From NCBI GenBank assembly GCA_947644595.1, contig CANSAE010000008.1:33525-97524 (forward strand): a stretch of DNA of 64,000 bases. Direction: 5' to 3'. Made by a program: the position numbers and the translations under genes. Below are positions 1 through 7,966 of this stretch, one piece after another (the stretch's first letter is position 1; each line of letters begins with the position of its first letter). This stretch comes from an uncultured Clostridia bacterium. Its GTDB lineage: Bacteria > Bacillota > Clostridia > Oscillospirales > Oscillospiraceae. Below the pieces are notes generated by a model. That model was not told the DNA's origin, ran no database searches, and was given only the letters and a program-made list of their open reading frames with translations.

Positions 1-238
1 GCATCCAGAGGGTCTCAAAGCCCTGCATGCGCTTGTAGCGGATGAGAATGTCCTGAATCGTCTCATCAAAAGCGTGGCCCAGGTGGAGCTGGCCCGTGAC
101 GTTGGGGGGCGGGATGACGATGGTGAAGGGCTGTTTGTCCGGGTTGGGCGCGGCGTGGAAATAGCCGCCTTTGACCCACATATCGTAGATGGTTTTTTCT
201 ACCTGTTGGGGTTCGTAGACCTTGGGGAGTTCTTTCAT
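1..238 (-). CDS. valS: Valyl-tRNA synthetase, N-terminal part (runs off window)
   Basis: Reverse-strand translation gives 79 residues beginning [20 protein letters not shown], followed by [18 protein letters not shown]. That is the class I synthetase region with the HLGH form of the HIGH signature, preceded by PPPNVTG, as in ValS. The enzyme charges tRNA-Val in the cytoplasm. The gene continues beyond base 1, so the editing domain and KMSKS loop are not visible. An AGAGGA ribosome site lies just before the ATG at 238. The upstream T-box with a GUC specifier supports the valine assignment independently. Confidence 0.95.
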   Translation of the reverse strand, partial: MKELPKVYEPQQVEKTIYDMWVKGGYFHAAPNPDKQPFTIVIPPPNVTGQLHLGHAFDETIQDILIRYKRMQGFETLWM

Positions 239-289
239 ATGTGTTCCTCTTTCTATTATGATGTTGTTTATTTTAAATAATATTGAACC

Positions 290-591
290 GTCAGGCCGGT
301 TTAAAGATTTTTCGGAATTCGAGGTCCATGCGAACAAAATAAATGTGAACAGGATGCCCGCTACAAAAATCGGAAGGCCGCTCAGCAGCCAATGGACCTC
401 TTGGATGAAGAAACCGGCAATTACTACGGCAACAGCCGCCGCATACAACAAAAGCTTTTTCCACGTGAGAGTCCGCGTCCTGCATCCGCAGGGTTCTTCG
501 GACTGCGTTTGGAATATGCCTTGCCCACACAATGGAGAGCCATATGGCCGTTTACGCTGACTGTCGTTCTGATTTCAAACTCCATTCTCAT
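290..591 (-). pseudogene. Possible frameshifted small membrane protein (YcxB-like) remnant inside the valS leader
   Basis: Between the T-box terminator and valS, one reverse frame starts at 591 with [11 protein letters not shown] and stops near 424. A second frame covering about 290-500 reads [18 protein letters not shown] and then a second hydrophobic stretch, giving two plausible membrane spans, but it has no start of its own. Joined across one frameshift the pieces resemble the N-terminal half of YcxB-like proteins (an FEIRTT-type strand, then two membrane helices). The C-terminal half is missing and the second frame runs without a stop into valS. The family resemblance is from memory; a real short protein in one frame is not excluded. 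Confidence 0.35.
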
Positions 592-602
592 CCCTCCAAC
601 GA

Positions 603-840
603 AAAAATGCCCTGAAGCCTTAGCTTCAGGGCGCAAAAATTACGTGGTACCACCTGAATTCCGCGCAGAGCGCGGCACTCGTTGCCTCGGTAACGGGAGG
701 GCCCGGTTTTGATTACTCGCGTTCATCAAAACGGCTCCGGAGCGACTTCCATCCCTGCGCCATACGGACTTGCACCGGCCGTCCGCTCTCTGGATGGGCT
801 GTGGGGTGTACTGCTCTCCATCTGTGCCTGTAACGTGTTG
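603..840 (-). promoter_or_regulatory. T-box leader (valine, specifier GUC) controlling valS
   Basis: On the reverse strand the conserved T-box bulge GGTGGTACCACG lies at about 642-653. It is followed by a strong hairpin (GCCCTGAAGC / GCTTCAGGGC) and six T residues at about 603-632, the terminator arm. Upstream is a long stem-loop region containing GGAAGTCGC at 742-750, which places the specifier codon GTC (Val) at 744-746. Uncharged tRNA-Val should pair with specifier and bulge, favour the antiterminator and raise valS expression. The terminator sits about 365 bp before valS, farther than usual, because of the remnant at 290-591. Confidence 0.93.
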
Positions 841-869
841 ATTATAGGGCGTGTGGGGAAATTTGTCAA
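841..869 (-). promoter_or_regulatory. Sigma-A promoter of the valS T-box transcript
   Basis: On the reverse strand TTGACA (864-869) and TATAAT (841-846) are separated by exactly 17 bp. Both hexamers match consensus, and transcription would begin just before the T-box stem I. Confidence 0.9.
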
Positions 870-928
870 GGGAGAAAACGCGAATGCAGGACTGCCGTTT
901 TCCGCCGGTCTGTCTGGCTGCTTCGCAG

Positions 929-949
929 GGGACGGTTTGAAACCGTCCC
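929..949. repeat. Perfect 10-bp intergenic palindrome
   Basis: GGGACGGTTT and AAACCGTCCC face each other across a single G. There is no T-tract, so it is not an obvious terminator for trxA. It resembles two other GC-rich palindromes in the window (4007-4025 and about 10570-10591). Confidence 0.5.
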
Positions 950-966
950 GCCATCAAATACCGGGT

Positions 967-1278
967 TTAATTCACGCCTAACATGGTTTCCAGCTGGTCC
1001 ATGCTCTGCACGCCGACGCGGCGGGTGACTTCCTCGCCCTGGCGGTAGACGATCAGGGTGGGAATGCTCATGACGCCGAAGCGGGCCGCGATGCTGGGCT
1101 CGTCGTCCACGTTCAGCTTCGCCACGGTCACCTTGCCCTCGTATTTATCCCCCAGCTCGTCGATGACGGGAGCCTGCATTTTGCAGGGGCCGCACCAATC
1201 CGCCCAGAAGTCCACCAGGGTCACGCCGTTGCCGATGACGCTGTCAAAATTCTTGTTGGTCAAGTCCATGTGTGCCAT
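967..1278 (-). CDS. trxA: Thioredoxin
   Basis: The 103-residue protein has the full thioredoxin fold length and the active site WCGPC (Cys29 and Cys32) after VDFWAD, with the cis-proline segment MSIPT later. It reduces protein disulfides in the cytoplasm. It starts 3 bp after the stop of the reductase-like gene upstream, so the two form a trxB-trxA operon read from the promoter at 2135-2163. Confidence 0.96.
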   Translation of the reverse strand: MAHMDLTNKNFDSVIGNGVTLVDFWADWCGPCKMQAPVIDELGDKYEGKVTVAKLNVDDEPSIAARFGVMSIPTLIVYRQGEEVTRRVGVQSMDQLETMLGVN

Positions 1279-1281
1279 GTT

Positions 1282-2097
1282 TCAGTTCTCCTTTGTATCC
1301 AGATATTTTACCGCGGACAACGCCGCGATGTTGCCTTCTCCTACGGCCTTCGCTACTTGATAGGGGGTGCCGGTGCAGTCCCCCGCCGCAAAGACCCCGG
1401 GGATGCTCGCCGCCATATTTCCATCGACCCGGATAGCGCCGCCCTCCAGAGCAAGGCCCGGCAGAAGTGCGTCCGGCGCTACGCCGTCCCGCAGGAGGAA
1501 CACCCCCTGCACGGGGTAGGAAACGCCGTCGGCAATCAGTTCCGTGACGGTTTGGCTTCCCCGAATCTCGTACTGCTTTGCCCGGGCTTTGTCGAAATAC
1601 TCCACCTGACAGCCGATGCTCCGCAAAAATGCTGCTTCCTCGGCTGCAGCATTGCACAAGCCGATGACCGCCACGTGCTTGCTCCGGTACATCATTCCGT
1701 CGCAGGTGGCGCAGTAGCTCACGCCCCGGCCCAGGAATTCCGTTTCCCCAGGATAGGGCTTGCCCATGGAAACGCCCACTGTTAAAATCAAGCAGCCGGC
1801 ATCCAGATAGTCGCTGCCCACGGCCACACCGAAGCCTTTGCCCATAGGCATGGCGGAGGTTGCCCGGCCGTGGAGAAGCTCCGCTCCCTGGGCCAGGGCG
1901 TGGTTCGTCATGGCGGAAAGCAGGTCCTTTCCCGACACGCCGGGCAGGCCCGGATAGTTTTCCACCCGTTCCGCTTTGTATAAATGCGACCCCGTTTCCC
2001 CGGCGGACACCACCGTGACCGTTTTGCCCCGGGCCCGCAGGGTCAGCGCCGCGGACAGGCCCGCAGGGCCGCCGCCGATGACAACTGCATCCGGCAT
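1282..2097 (-). CDS. trxB: Thioredoxin reductase-like flavoprotein (possibly ferredoxin-dependent type)
   Basis: The 271-residue protein has an N-terminal FAD-binding GGGPAG (8-13), the redox pair CATC (129-132) followed by DG, and the C-terminal FAD motif GVFAAGDCTG. Usual NADPH-dependent TrxB proteins are about 305-315 residues with GGGDSA-type and HRRD motifs in the second nucleotide domain. Here that region reads VIGLCNAAAEE (GLCNAA at 146-151) and no HRR motif is seen. Loss of these motifs is known in ferredoxin-linked flavin thioredoxin reductases of clostridia, so ferredoxin may be the electron donor. That last point is inference. The adjacent trxA is the likely partner. Confidence 0.85.
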   Translation of the reverse strand: MPDAVVIGGGPAGLSAALTLRARGKTVTVVSAGETGSHLYKAERVENYPGLPGVSGKDLLSAMTNHALAQGAELLHGRATSAMPMGKGFGVAVGSDYLDAGCLILTVGVSMGKPYPGETEFLGRGVSYCATCDGMMYRSKHVAVIGLCNAAAEEAAFLRSIGCQVEYFDKARAKQYEIRGSQTVTELIADGVSYPVQGVFLLRDGVAPDALLPGLALEGGAIRVDGNMAASIPGVFAAGDCTGTPYQVAKAVGEGNIAALSAVKYLDTKEN

Positions 2098-2134
2098 TGA
2101 CGCACCTCGTTTCCTTTTGATTTTGTGAGATACG

Positions 2135-2163
2135 ATTATACCATACTATTGTGGCTCTGTAAA
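2135..2163 (-). promoter_or_regulatory. Sigma-A promoter of trxB-trxA
   Basis: On the reverse strand TTTACA (2158-2163) and TATAAT (2135-2140) are 17 bp apart, about 40 bp before the trxB start. Confidence 0.75.
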
Positions 2164-2226
2164 TGGGATTTACTCATCCTGCCCGCAAAAATCCGGGTAT
2201 GCCGTCTTCGACAATTGAATTTATCC

Positions 2227-2255
2227 TTGACACACAAAAAATGCAGGTGTACAAT
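2227..2255 (+). promoter_or_regulatory. Sigma-A promoter of rny
   Basis: TTGACA (2227-2232) and TACAAT (2250-2255) are separated by 17 bp. The predicted leader is about 150 nt long. Nothing else recognisable lies in the 2098-2409 gap apart from the divergent trxB promoter. Confidence 0.8.
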
Positions 2256-2409
2256 GAAGTGAATATTTATAGCTGTATGACCATACAGTTTTTGTTCAAC
2301 TTTACGGCGGAATTTTTCCGTTTTCACCCAGAGTGACATACATTTCAGTTGAATATGTTCCTCTGAACAGCACCCCAATTTTGTAAGAATGGAGGTGTGT
2401 TTACTTACC

Positions 2410-3951
2410 ATGCCCAATCCTATTTTTATCGGGATCGCAGTTGTTTTGATCTTCATCGCTTTCTTCGCCGGTGTGACTTATCGAAAAAAAGTCGCGGAAC
2501 GCGAAATTTCCAGCGCTGAGGAAGAGGCAAAACGCATTATCAATGACGCGATCAAGACCGCGGAAGCGAAAAACCGCGAAGCAGTGTTCGAGGCAAAGGA
2601 AGAAATACACAAAGAACGGACTGAGTACGAGCAGGAAGTCAAGGAACGCCGTGCCGAACTGTCCAAGCAGGAACGCCGCCTGCAACAAAAGGAAGAAAAC
2701 CTTGACAAGAAAAACGACACCTTAGACAAAAAGACCGAGACCCTGCGGCAGAAGATCGCCGAGGCGGAGACCCAACAGGCGGAGATCGAGCTGCTGAAAC
2801 GACAGGAGCTGGAGACTTTGGAACGGATCTCCGGCTACACCGCAGAGGACGCAAAAAATCTGCTCATTGAGCAGGTATCCTCCGAGGTCACCCACGAAAT
2901 GGCCATGAAGGTCAAGGAAATTGAGGACAAGGCCAAGGATGAGGCCGACGACCTGGCCCGGGAGATCATTGCTACCGCCATCCAGCGGTGCGCCGCCGAC
3001 CACACCAGCGAAGTGACTGTTTCCGTCGTGCCCTTGGCCAACGATGAGATGAAGGGCCGCATCATCGGCCGGGAGGGGCGGAACATCCGCACCTTTGAAA
3101 ATCTCACCGGTTGCGACCTCATCATCGACGATACCCCCGAGGCCATCACCATTTCCAGCTTTGACCCCGTGCGCCGGGAAGTCGCCCGCATCGCCCTGGA
3201 GCGGCTCATCGTGGACGGGCGCATCCATCCCGCCCACATTGAGGAGATGGTCGCCAAGGCCCAGAAGGAAGTTAACGCCACCATCAAAGCCGAGGGCGAA
3301 CGCGCCACCTTTGAGACCAACATCCACGGGCTGCATCCCGAGATCGTGAAGCTGCTGGGCCGGATGAAATACCGCACCAGCTACGGGCAGAACGTGCTGA
3401 ACCACTCCATCGAGGTAGCCCATATCTCCGGGCTCATCGCCGCGGAGTTGGGCGTGGACGTGGTCACCGCCAAGCGGGCGGGACTGCTCCACGATATCGG
3501 CAAGTCCATCGACCACGAGGTGGAGGGCAGCCATGTGACCATCGGCGCGGAAATCGCGCGGAAGTACAAGGAATCCGCCGACGTCATCCACGCCATCGAG
3601 GCCCACCACGGCGACGTGGAGGCCCACACGGTCATCGCCTGCATCGTCCAGGCCGCGGACACCATTTCCGCCGCCCGGCCCGGCGCACGGCGGGAGAACA
3701 TCGAAAACTACGTGAAGCGCCTGGAAAAGCTGGAGGAGATCACCAACAGCTTCCCCGGCATCGCCAACAGCTATGCCATCCAAGCCGGCCGGGAGATCCG
3801 CGTAATGGTAGACCCCGAGAAGGTGGACGAGGACAGCATGGTGATGCTGGCCCGGGACATCGCCCAGAAGATCGAGGCGGAGCTGACGTATCCGGGACAG
3901 ATCAAGGTCAATGTGCTGCGGGAAACCAAGGCTGTGGATTACGCAAAGTAA
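2410..3951 (+). CDS. rny: Ribonuclease Y
   Basis: This membrane-anchored endoribonuclease initiates mRNA decay. The 513-residue product has one N-terminal membrane helix (about residues 4-22), a long charged coiled coil (about 25-150), a KH RNA-binding domain with [10 protein letters not shown] and an HD domain with LLHDIGK, ending in the conserved [11 protein letters not shown] segment. An upstream in-frame ATG at 2389 overlaps GGAGGTG (2391-2396). That sequence is better read as the ribosome-binding site for the ATG at 2410, so the shorter start is chosen. The gene stands alone between its promoter and a strong terminator. Confidence 0.97.
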   Translation: MPNPIFIGIAVVLIFIAFFAGVTYRKKVAEREISSAEEEAKRIINDAIKTAEAKNREAVFEAKEEIHKERTEYEQEVKERRAELSKQERRLQQKEENLDKKNDTLDKKTETLRQKIAEAETQQAEIELLKRQELETLERISGYTAEDAKNLLIEQVSSEVTHEMAMKVKEIEDKAKDEADDLAREIIATAIQRCAADHTSEVTVSVVPLANDEMKGRIIGREGRNIRTFENLTGCDLIIDDTPEAITISSFDPVRREVARIALERLIVDGRIHPAHIEEMVAKAQKEVNATIKAEGERATFETNIHGLHPEIVKLLGRMKYRTSYGQNVLNHSIEVAHISGLIAAELGVDVVTAKRAGLLHDIGKSIDHEVEGSHVTIGAEIARKYKESADVIHAIEAHHGDVEAHTVIACIVQAADTISAARPGARRENIENYVKRLEKLEEITNSFPGIANSYAIQAGREIRVMVDPEKVDEDSMVMLARDIAQKIEAELTYPGQIKVNVLRETKAVDYAK

Positions 3952-3960
3952 AACAAAATA

Positions 3961-3990
3961 AAGCCCCCGCCAAGCGGGGGCTTCATTTTA
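3961..3990 (+). terminator. Terminator of rny
   Basis: AAGCCCCCGC and GCGGGGGCTT form a 10-bp stem with a 3-nt loop, followed by a T-rich run. Confidence 0.85.
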
Positions 3991-4006
3991 TCTTTTTGCG
4001 CTGTGC

Positions 4007-4025
4007 GGGCCGGGGAACCCGGCCC
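4007..4025. repeat. GC-rich intergenic palindrome followed by CCTACG
   Basis: GGGCCGGG and CCCGGCCC flank GAA, followed by CCTACG. The layout is similar to the element near 10570-10597, suggesting a small dispersed intergenic repeat. Confidence 0.45.
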
Positions 4026-4047
4026 CTACGCAGCAATTTCAGGTTTT

Positions 4048-4524
4048 CTATAGGGGCTGCGAACCAAAGCCGCAGGTAATACTGCTCTGCTGAACAATAT
4101 GTTTCCGTGCGATGGCAAGAAAACGGCTTTTTGTGGCTGGGAATTTTAAATCGACTTCACTGTCCAGCACGTACACCGTCAGTCGATATAAATGCCGTTT
4201 GCCCTTGGGTGGCTTCGGTCCGGCATAGCGGTATACGCCGTATCCCAGGCCTTGACGGGCGTTTCCTAAGCCAGGTACATGTTTTCCTTTTGGAATTGCA
4301 CCTGGAATCTTCGCCCCGGCAGGGATGTTCCAAATCAGCCAATGGGTAAAATTCCGGAAAAGCGGATGACTGATATCCTCAAGTGTTACGGCCAGTGTTT
4401 TGGCACCCGGGCTTACATCCTCTATGAAAATTTCAGGGGAAATGTCCTGTCCGCGTCCCGTGTTTTCTATGGGGAATTCTCCGCCGCTTTCCATACCGCC
4501 ACACGCAAATACGAGTGTACCCAT
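4048..4524 (-). CDS. YbhB/YbcL family PEBP-like protein
   Basis: The 158-residue protein matches the bacterial phosphatidylethanolamine-binding-protein family (Raf-kinase-inhibitor-like). It has SPGAKTLAVTLEDI, the core HWLIWNIPAG followed by IPKG, the YRYAGPKPPKG segment typical of YbhB/YbcL, and a C-terminal RLTVYVLD strand. The usual DPDAP ligand-site motif is replaced by LEDISHP. The biochemical role of this family in bacteria is unclear. It lies 13 bp after prmA and is probably co-transcribed with it. Confidence 0.9.
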   Translation of the reverse strand: MGTLVFACGGMESGGEFPIENTGRGQDISPEIFIEDVSPGAKTLAVTLEDISHPLFRNFTHWLIWNIPAGAKIPGAIPKGKHVPGLGNARQGLGYGVYRYAGPKPPKGKRHLYRLTVYVLDSEVDLKFPATKSRFLAIARKHIVQQSSITCGFGSQPL

Positions 4525-4537
4525 TCTTAGTTTCTCC

Positions 4538-5455
4538 TCACTCCGCTACAAAACAGTGCCAGTCGTCTTCGGTGCGGTGCTCCAAAATCGCAAACCCCGC
4601 CGCTTCAATCGCAGCGCGGACTTCATCCTGGCGGCCTTCGATGATGCCGGAGGTGATGAACGTCCCGCCGGGCTTTAAGAATTCCTTCACGAACCCGGAC
4701 AGGGGGATAATGACGTCCGCCACAATGTTGGCGGTCACAATGTCATAGCCCGTGCCCAGGGCGCGGCGCATCCCGGCGTCGGACAGCACGTCGCCGGCCC
4801 GGATGTCGAACACCTCCGCCGTGATGCCGTTGAGCGCGGCGTTGGATAGGGCAACCTCCGGGGCTTTGGGGTCGATGTCGCACCCGGCGCAGCGTTCGCA
4901 GCCCAGGAGCATGGCGCCGATGCCCAGAATGCCCGAGCCGCAGCCCAGGTCCAAAACGGTCTTGCCCGGGCCGGCAAAGCCCTCCAGGGCGGCCAGGCAC
5001 ATTTTGGTCGTGGCGTGGCTGCCGGTGCCGAAAATCAGGCCCGGGTCCAGCCGCAGGGGGATGCGGCTGTCTGCCGGCGTTTCCTCCCATTCCGGGACCA
5101 CCACCAGCTTGTCCCCCACCTGGATGGGCTTGTAAAATTCCTTCCAATTGTTTTCCCAGTCGCTGTCTTGGACCAGAGCGGTATCCGGCATGGTGCCGAG
5201 AAAGGCCGCCACCTTGTCCAGCAGGGCCTTGCCCTCGATATCGTCGGACAAATAGAACTTCACCTGGGACACGCCCTTGAACTTCTGCTCCAATTCCTCG
5301 TCCACATAGTCCCAATAGGTGTGGTTGTGCTCCAGAAAGTTCTGGAAATCCGCTTCGTCCTCCACGATCATGCCGCCCACGCCCAGTTCCGCCAGGTCGC
5401 AGCACAGCAGGTCCGGGTCCCGGTCACAGTTTACAGTCACTTCGATCCACCGCAT
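4538..5455 (-). CDS. prmA: Ribosomal protein L11 methyltransferase
   Basis: The 305-residue protein starts MRWIEVTV and has the PrmA substrate-recognition N-terminus, the WENNWKEFYKP block, the linker PGLIFGTGSHATT and the SAM-binding motif VLDLGCGSGILGI, then IVTANIVADVI. It methylates ribosomal protein L11. The reading frame stays open far upstream, but the ATG at 5455 begins the conserved domain, and a GGAG sequence lies a few bases upstream. Confidence 0.95.
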   Translation of the reverse strand: MRWIEVTVNCDRDPDLLCCDLAELGVGGMIVEDEADFQNFLEHNHTYWDYVDEELEQKFKGVSQVKFYLSDDIEGKALLDKVAAFLGTMPDTALVQDSDWENNWKEFYKPIQVGDKLVVVPEWEETPADSRIPLRLDPGLIFGTGSHATTKMCLAALEGFAGPGKTVLDLGCGSGILGIGAMLLGCERCAGCDIDPKAPEVALSNAALNGITAEVFDIRAGDVLSDAGMRRALGTGYDIVTANIVADVIIPLSGFVKEFLKPGGTFITSGIIEGRQDEVRAAIEAAGFAILEHRTEDDWHCFVAE

Positions 5456-5494
5456 GAAAATGCCCTCCAAGCTTATTTTCCCATATTGTAGCAC

Positions 5495-5530
5495 AAATCC
5501 GCCGCCGGAACAAGTTCCGGCGGCGGATTT
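5495..5530 (-). terminator. Terminator of the AraC-EamA operon
   Basis: A near-perfect 17-bp stem (AAATCCGCCGCCGGAAC and its complement) with a 2-nt loop lies immediately after the EamA stop on the reverse strand. Confidence 0.75.
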
Positions 5531-5532
5531 CC

Positions 5533-6414
5533 TTATGTGCTTTTCCCCTGAGAGACCGCAAGACCAAGGAGCGTCAGGGCTACGCCCAGCCAGGCGGACG
5601 GGGACAGGGTCTCTTTCAGGATAACGACCGACGCCGCCACGGTGATGACCGGAACCAGATAGATGTACACGCTGGTCCGCACCGTGCCCAGCTTTCCTAC
5701 CGCCACACCCCAGGTGACGAAACACAGGGCCGACGCTCCAAGGCCCAGATACAGCAAGTTTCCCAGCAGGACCGGGTCCAGGAGGCCGTGCCAATCCGGG
5801 GAGACGTCCATAGCCAGCACCGCGGGAAGCATCCACAAAATGCCGTAGCAGAATACCCGCCGGGTCACCTGGATGTCGTGATAGCCGAAGGTCCCTAATT
5901 TCCGGGTGAGTACCGAGTAAACCGCCCAGCACACCGCCGCAAGAAACGCCAGCAGGTCGCCCACCGGGTCCAGCTCCACGGTACTCCCCGCAAAGCTCAT
6001 CAGGCTGATGCCCGCCATGGCCAGAACAAAGCCCGCAAAAAAGGACGGGCGCAGGCGTTCTCCCTCCCGGAAGGTCAGCCGGGTCAACAGCGCCGTAAAA
6101 CAAGGGCTCACGGACACGATGACCCCGACATTCGACGCCGTGGTGTGGGTCAGGGCCACGTTCTCCAGCAGATAGTACAGGCAAACGCCGCACAGTCCAG
6201 CGGCAGCAAAGTACAGTTCCCGCCGTGGCATCACACCGCGCAGGGGTCGCGGATAGACCAGCCACAGGGCCAAATAGCCCAGAACAAAGCGGAACAGTAA
6301 AATCTCAATGGGGGTAAAGCGCGTCAGCAGCACCTTGGTGGACACGAAGGTTGTGCCCCAGATCAGCACCGTGACCAGGGCCGCCAGATGGCCGGTGCGG
6401 GTTTCAGTGTTCAT
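5533..6414 (-). CDS. EamA/DMT-superfamily membrane transporter
   Basis: The 293-residue protein has about ten hydrophobic helices arranged as two EamA repeats. The first begins LVTVLIWGTTFVSTKVLL and the second AFLAAVCWAVYSVLTRKL, and it ends KETLSPSAWLGVALTLLG, all typical of the drug/metabolite transporter superfamily. The substrate cannot be deduced. The ATG at 6414 overlaps the end of the upstream AraC gene by 11 bp, so the regulator probably controls this exporter. Confidence 0.9.
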   Translation of the reverse strand: MNTETRTGHLAALVTVLIWGTTFVSTKVLLTRFTPIEILLFRFVLGYLALWLVYPRPLRGVMPRRELYFAAAGLCGVCLYYLLENVALTHTTASNVGVIVSVSPCFTALLTRLTFREGERLRPSFFAGFVLAMAGISLMSFAGSTVELDPVGDLLAFLAAVCWAVYSVLTRKLGTFGYHDIQVTRRVFCYGILWMLPAVLAMDVSPDWHGLLDPVLLGNLLYLGLGASALCFVTWGVAVGKLGTVRTSVYIYLVPVITVAASVVILKETLSPSAWLGVALTLLGLAVSQGKST

Positions 6415-7228
6415 CGTTGTCCTCCTTGGAAAAAATCTCCCGGTAGGCACCGGGAGATACCCCGGTATAGCGCACGAATTGATTAGTAAAGTGGCTCTGG
6501 TCGGAAAAACCTGCCTCCAGCGCCGCTTCCGCCGGGCGCATCCCATGGGCCAGCAGTGCCTTGGCGGCGTTCACCCGAAGGGTTTCCAGATAGCGGTAGG
6601 GTGTGATGCCCTTGCTCCGGGTGAAGCTCCGCAGGAGGGTGGATCGGCTCATCCCCGCCAGGGCGCACAGGTCCTCCAATCGCGGCTTTTCCCGGAAGTG
6701 GGTCCCCAGCCAGGCGCAGACCCGCTCCACCGCGGCATCCTCCGCCGGCGCAGGTGCCGGGCAGGTCCTGCTGTAGCGCTCTAACAGAAGGGACAACAGC
6801 AGGACAAGACATTCTTCCTTTTCAAATGCTTCTCCGCCGGACAGCAACCGTCCATGCAGGGCGCCTACACATTTTGCTACCTCAAGGTCCCGGATGCAGT
6901 TTTGTGTAAAGCGGGGCAGCTCCACCTTTCCGGTGAGCTCCTGCGTCCATCGGAGCATCACGGCTTGGGGGATATGGATGCCCCGGTAGTCCAGCGCGCC
7001 CTCAGTTTGGGTACAGTCGTGGTTCTCCTCGGGGTGGAACAGGTTCACGTCTCCAGGACCGAGGGAATAGGACCGGCCATTACACGTCATGCGGCGCACG
7101 CCGCCTTCCGTGAGGCCGATGACGTAGTAATCGTGGAAATGGGCCGGGAACGACAGGGCAAGGCCCCGGAACCAGGTCAGCTCAATGCCCAGGTCCGTGT
7201 CCCGGTATACGCCGCGATGTTCTTCCAT
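6404..7228 (-). CDS. AraC-family transcriptional regulator with N-terminal cupin sensor
   Basis: The 274-residue protein has an N-terminal cupin (GPGDVNLFHPEENHDC, about residues 50-70) and a C-terminal AraC HTH pair (LEDLCALAGMSRSTLLRSF, then AALEAGFSDQSHFTNQF and GVSPGAYRE). It overlaps the EamA transporter gene and is probably a local ligand-responsive activator of it. It resembles AraC proteins that control amino-acid-type exporters, but no ligand can be named. Confidence 0.92.
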   Translation of the reverse strand: MEEHRGVYRDTDLGIELTWFRGLALSFPAHFHDYYVIGLTEGGVRRMTCNGRSYSLGPGDVNLFHPEENHDCTQTEGALDYRGIHIPQAVMLRWTQELTGKVELPRFTQNCIRDLEVAKCVGALHGRLLSGGEAFEKEECLVLLLSLLLERYSRTCPAPAPAEDAAVERVCAWLGTHFREKPRLEDLCALAGMSRSTLLRSFTRSKGITPYRYLETLRVNAAKALLAHGMRPAEAALEAGFSDQSHFTNQFVRYTGVSPGAYREIFSKEDNDEH

Positions 7229-7296
7229 TGCCGTCCCCCCCTCTATTTTTGTCTATTGTAGCACAGTTTTGGGGAAATTGCTTGTAAAATATCTTC

Positions 7297-7326
7297 AAAA
7301 AAGAGCCGCCCGATGGGCGGCTCTTT
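7297..7326 (-). terminator. Terminator after hpf (bidirectional shape)
   Basis: A stem GAGCCGCCC / GGGCGGCTC flanked by A and T runs on both sides lies just past the hpf stop. It isolates hpf from the AraC gene. Confidence 0.8.
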
Positions 7327-7338
7327 GCTGTTTGAATG

Positions 7339-7866
7339 TTAATCCTTCGCGTCCAGAATCAGGCCGTAATCGCCGTTTTTGCGCTTATAGACCACGGCGA
7401 AGGCATCTCCCTCATCAGCGTTGCGGAAAGCGTAAAACGAGTGCTCCAGCAGATTCATCTGCAAAACCGCTTCCTGCACACTCATGGGCTGGATGCTGAA
7501 GCGCTTGTTCCGCACGATTTTGAACTCCTCTTCCGGCTCGTCATCGTAGGCCGGGGCGGGTTCAATGACTTCGGCCCGAATGCGCTTTTCCAGGCGGGTC
7601 TTGTTTTTGCGGATCTGCCGCTCGATGGATGCCACGGCGGAATCAATGGACGCGCACATATCGCCGGTAGTCTCCTTGACCCGGTAGAACATGCCGTTGT
7701 TCTTGATGGTGACCTCGGCAATGTAGCGGCCCCGCTCGGTGCTGAACGTCACAAACGCTTCGCTGTCTGTTTTAAAGTACTTATCGATCTTACTGATCTT
7801 CTTTTCCGCGTACTCCTTCATGGCCTGGGCGGCATCGATGCGTTTTTCTGTGAAGGTAAATTTCAT
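7339..7866 (-). CDS. hpf: Ribosome hibernation-promoting factor, long form
   Basis: The 175-residue protein has the N-terminal HPF/RaiA domain (MKFTFTEKRIDAAQAMKEYA, then FVTFSTERGRYIAEVTI) and the C-terminal dimerisation domain of long HPF (RFSIQPMSVQEAVLQM, then FYAFRNADEGDAFAVVYKRK). It binds the 30S decoding region and dimerises idle 70S ribosomes into 100S particles. It stands alone, with a TATAAT -10 box at 7911-7916. Confidence 0.96.
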   Translation of the reverse strand: MKFTFTEKRIDAAQAMKEYAEKKISKIDKYFKTDSEAFVTFSTERGRYIAEVTIKNNGMFYRVKETTGDMCASIDSAVASIERQIRKNKTRLEKRIRAEVIEPAPAYDDEPEEEFKIVRNKRFSIQPMSVQEAVLQMNLLEHSFYAFRNADEGDAFAVVYKRKNGDYGLILDAKD

Positions 7867-7919
7867 AGTATCAGCTCCTTTTGTGAAAACTTGGGACTTG
7901 CTTTAGTTATATTATAACA

Positions 7920-7947
7920 CAAGAGCTTCCAAATTGGAAGCCCCTTT
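7920..7947 (-). other. Hairpin after the LRR gene overlapping the hpf promoter region
   Basis: GCTTCCAA and TTGGAAGC form an 8-bp stem at 7925-7941, downstream of the LRR gene and just upstream of the hpf -10 box (TATAAT, 7911-7916). The T-tract is weak, so terminator function is uncertain. A -35 hexamer at the right distance (TTCCAA) would fall inside the stem. Confidence 0.4.
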
Positions 7948-7966
7948 TGTGCTTTTTGTATAATTT

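Noticed and set aside
4538..6265. A fused protein joining an upstream stretch to PrmA.
   Set aside because: The extra N-terminal part is antisense to a terminator and out of frame with the EamA gene. The ATG at 5455 starts the conserved PrmA domain.
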